NCBI RefSeq assembly: GCF_910592395.1
Contig: NC_088308.1
Coordinates: 24,937,501-25,001,500, forward strand
Origin: Lineus longissimus
Taxonomy: Eukaryota; Nemertea; Pilidiophora; Heteronemertea; Lineidae
Direction of reading: 5' to 3'
Length of the DNA: 64,000 bases
Below the pieces are notes generated by a model. It searched no databases. It was not told the DNA's origin and was given only the letters and a program-made list of their open reading frames with translations. The translations under genes were made by a program, and so were the position numbers. Position 1 is the first letter of the stretch. Each line of letters starts with the position of its first letter. Of this stretch, positions 60,531 to 64,000 are shown one piece after another.

Positions 60531-63500
60531 ATAAGCTGATGCAGAGAATCAGTTGTTCACTCGCTAAACCTCATAAACAAACCCCCTCTTGGTTGAGTTA
60601 ATAGAACTCTCTGATATGGCTTAACACATTAAATATCATTTTTGCATGTGGCTCAGCTTTAAAACCACACATCAAAGCTGGCTTACTATCACCAGAGAGA
60701 ATTATTCCTATCAGGCTTTTATCAAATGAGTTTTGCTTTATATTCCTCCCGGAATACCCAGAATACAGATTCAGATTCTAAGATAGTCCACAGATGCTTT
60801 TTTGACCATTGACATACCATGATTAGGGCAATATAATGCTGCGATATAGCTCTGTTGGGGGAGATAAGACGTGCCATGATCAATCAATATGGCCATCAAT
60901 AACATCTTGCACCAGAAATAGACTACCCATCCTCATCAATGAAGCACAACTCAAGTCGGCATTACATAATTTGTTGATCAGCACCGCCAGTTTGTGGTAT
61001 GCCAACATGTAATTGACCAAACCACTGAATTTACAGCTCAAACTGGACACTTGACGAATTTCACCCTTGGTCTGTTTGTCTTTCACTGGTACTCTTCCTC
61101 CATCACCATCACTGGCATAGGTGAGATGTCCGACACCACATTCTGTATTCAAAATCTGTGAGCCTATCATTAGTCATACTGTTCGAACTTCTGCCGACTG
61201 TGGCACTGATTCAAAGTTCTCAAAGGTGTTGTATACTAAACTGGTTTCACTCTGTATATGGTGGGTATTGCTGTACATCAAAGCACAGATTATTCAGAAA
61301 AAACATGATGAAGTGTACTACACCTAAACTGTTGTTTATTCATACACAATTTTCCAGTACCAATACACAATGGATACAGGCAATCCGAAATGAAATTCAT
61401 GACATGTACCAATAGCCTGGCCCATCCAGAAAGCAAGGCAAAGACTACTAATGACTCCAGGGACCTTTGATGAGTCTAAGCAGTCATGTCAGTTAGTTTC
61501 CATGGCAATGCAGTCCATTCCATATCCATTTATGTGAGTTTTGGAAATCAGATTTCTTGATTGCCAGCAATCTCCATTAGATCCATACAAGTATATTGAT
61601 TCGCCATATCCATTACTGTATCTCGCTTTGCAATAAAATCTTTAAACTTCCAAGTTTTATGGGTTTCTTCTGTGATTTAGGATTATCTCAGCTTGGTACA
61701 ATAGTGTATAGCTTATGAAGGCTGGCCAAAGATGGAGTTGGAGTCTACGACTCCATCATTACTTATTTGCCCAATATACGATCCCTGATCTAGTTCAATC
61801 AGGATAAGGACTTGCTGCCATCAAGAAGAATTGACTGGCACTGAAGAAGAAAAGAAGAAGATGCTATTCTAGAAGCTGTTTAATCCATCCCAGAACATCT
61901 GCCTTAAATCACCAGCACTTCCACAAAAAACATCCAAACCACTTGCTCGTTTCATCCTCATCATCATCCAGATTATTCTTCTAGTCGGAGAGCTCTGGCA
62001 ACGAACGCAGCTATCTGTCTGAATCAATGACTCAAAACATCTATTCAGAAACGCTGAAAAATTCAGATTTCTGCAAGTCGAACCAACAGGGACTTCATGA
62101 TAATGTTGCGAGAAGCTACAGTTTTTGACTTTACCATTGGGTAGGGTGTATGATCAACAGCACTGGTGTTTGCAACGGCACGGAAGGCTTGGCTGGGTTT
62201 CTGTCAAGGACTGAAGCTGCCCAAAGTCCACACACTGTGAATTATCATAAGCGATGTCACCATCATCTGTAGATAGATGCTACAGTCACAGTCAGACAAG
62301 CCTCAGTTGCTGCAAGCATGGCACTGATGCATAGTACCGTACAGGGTCGTTGAGGAGGGGGAGGTACAGCTTACTCTGTCAACTTCTGTATTACAGAGGC
62401 ATCCCAGAACAACTCTCTACACTGGAACTTGGTAAATTATGCTTTGTAATGGCAATCAGGCAAATATCAAAATTACCATTGCAAACCTAACCTGATAGAT
62501 TGGATTCATGAATCTTTCTTCAAGTATTTGTATGGCTTCATTCATTTTCAAGAGAAACAGAATCAATTATTCAATGATGGGCTCTGAGTGGGGTCGATCG
62601 CTTATGCAAATCTATCAATATTGCCCAGCATGATCAACAACTCAATTCAGAGCTTTGGTATCGAGCTGCTAGCTCTCTGTAGCCCCCCTCTTTCCCCAAT
62701 GATAGAAAGGCTCACATGACACCTTAAAGTGGACTACAGATGCCTGAGGCAGGTGCAGCATAGCGAAGTGGCCTGAGAGAGCAGGACAGGTCTGACATTT
62801 GAATGCAAGAAGACAGAAGACTGGTGATTATGGCAAATCAGAAGTCACTGTAGAGTTAGCCTGGCCATGTCGATCTCCAAGTGCTGTAGCTCGTATGCGT
62901 TGAATATTCTCGCCAATTGCTCCATAATAGACGATGAATAATCCATAGCCTAGCGAGATGCATCATACATTATGGAATTCTGGCTATTTCAACTAGCCAG
63001 ACTAGGGCAGTTAAGGCCGCTCCAGCCAAAGGTGGGGAGACAGCTGAAATCAACAGCTTGGCGCAAGGTATGTGGTGGCTGATATATGGGTGCTAAAGTC
63101 TGAAATAGTTCATGTCGGTAGTGATAATTCTAAACCAAGGAGTCTACATGATGTCATGATTACTTTTCCATACATATAGGAGTTCAAGACAAATTGACAA
63201 TAAAAGACAATATGTTGTTTTGATTGAAGTGTAAGAAAGGACTATTTAAAGGCTTTTTTCATAAAACATTGCGGCACTACACCGCTGATAGCGATATTAT
63301 ACTACATATTTTGGTATGACATGATCCTAAACCAAAATTAGTAAAATACTGAACAAACACTGGGGTGTTCAAGTAAAACAATCCTATCAATTCAATCTCA
63401 AATCTCAAATTCCAACAAATAAATGAAGTGATTTACCAAAGGACTTAAGCCTCATGATTGGCAATACTTGTGAACATACAGCCATGTTTACCAATGTTGT

Positions 63501-64000
63501 TTAACATGTCAATCCACCTAAATACCTCAGTTGAGTTACGAAGGCAGAGCACACACCAGGCAAACTCTGAAGTGTAAGATATGTTTATATTGGCAAATAT
63601 TTCTGTAGATTTTGCACCAAGAATATGTACCTTGTGGTGGATCTATGTTAGTTGAGGTGACTGAAAAGAAATTAATGGTGTCAAGAGTTTTTGTTTTGCC
63701 AAAGGTATTGCACCCATCACCAATACACAGAGACAGAGACAATGTCACAACCTATAGATCAACGACACGGTTTTGTATCAGATTATGTCAGAATATGGAC
63801 AGTCACAATCAGGAAGTCAAACTATCACCTGAAAATCAAGCATGATTATATGCATACATGATTTTCAGGCAGATAACTTCTGTAAGGCACATACATTTCT
63901 ATATTGTATATCTTTTTTAATACACAGCCTTATCAATGATACAATGCAAAATTGATTGTCCAGCCCATGATTTTTATCACAGACTTTCATATATCATTTT

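Larger units (their letters stand above)
55914..64000. other. Upstream region, no gene seen
   Basis: Holds the transposon end at 60052, the A-rich tandem element, and a G10 run at 56366. A 96-codon minus-strand frame at 61170-60880 looks somewhat coding-like (GHLTYASDGDGG) but has no clear splice sites. Probable 5' flank or further intron. Confidence 0.5.

Noticed and set aside
60880-61170. 96-codon minus-strand frame with coding-like wording
   Set aside because: No clear acceptor or donor, no recognisable family; kept only as a note in the upstream region.

Overview
The window is eukaryotic nuclear DNA, AT-rich and intron-rich, from an invertebrate bilaterian; I cannot name the species. It is dominated by one gene on the minus strand, an ankyrin (spectrin/membrane adaptor) related to vertebrate ANK1/2/3. 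Seventeen exons between 22492 and 7172 encode a full 24-repeat ankyrin-repeat domain plus the first residues of the linker toward the spectrin-binding (ZU5) region. Every repeat exon is 99, 186, 198 or 297 bp (102 bp for repeat 1), starts and ends in phase 0, and is bounded by AG/GT signals. From memory of vertebrate ankyrins the exon blocks correspond one to one, including a tiny exon between repeats 6 and 7. A deuterostome such as an echinoderm or other invertebrate is my guess, from this structure only.

Layout, read on the minus strand (right to left). 64000-56000: no gene seen, only degenerate repeats. 56000-22500: a very long 5' region holding several small candidate exons, all leaving in phase 0 and so able to join the first repeat exon: 55839 (MEEDE), 49874, 48258 (44 codons), 38910 (31 codons, TATA box upstream), 29211 (38 codons) and weaker ones. 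They suggest a cluster of alternative promoters giving different N-termini. The best-supported short N-terminus is MPLSFKKK at 22470, with likely untranslated exons at 24401 and 24756. 22107-7172: the ankyrin-repeat exons. 7171-1: two more candidate exons, at 5687 (156 codons, Ser-Pro and Lys-x-Asp-Leu rich) and 222 (34 codons). Both have a good start context and leave in phase 1, the phase in which the last repeat exon leaves. They could start shorter ankyrins without the repeat domain, and the 5.2 kb exon could also be a linker cassette. The ZU5, UPA and death-domain exons are not in the window and should lie beyond position 1.

Non-gene content: a 31-bp minisatellite with higher-order structure (28.3-28.86 kb), a tRNA-derived SINE-like copy (13.4-13.64 kb) and a weaker one (12.2 kb), a dispersed A-rich repeat family (26.1, 45.5 and 60.2-60.5 kb), one end of a pogo/Tigger-like element (60.05 kb), possible LINE remnants (31.0 and 31.6 kb) and a perfect 16-bp hairpin (32.3 kb). 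No plus-strand gene, rRNA, intact tRNA or CRISPR array is supported. Most long open frames are antisense shadows of the ankyrin exons or begin at non-ATG codons.
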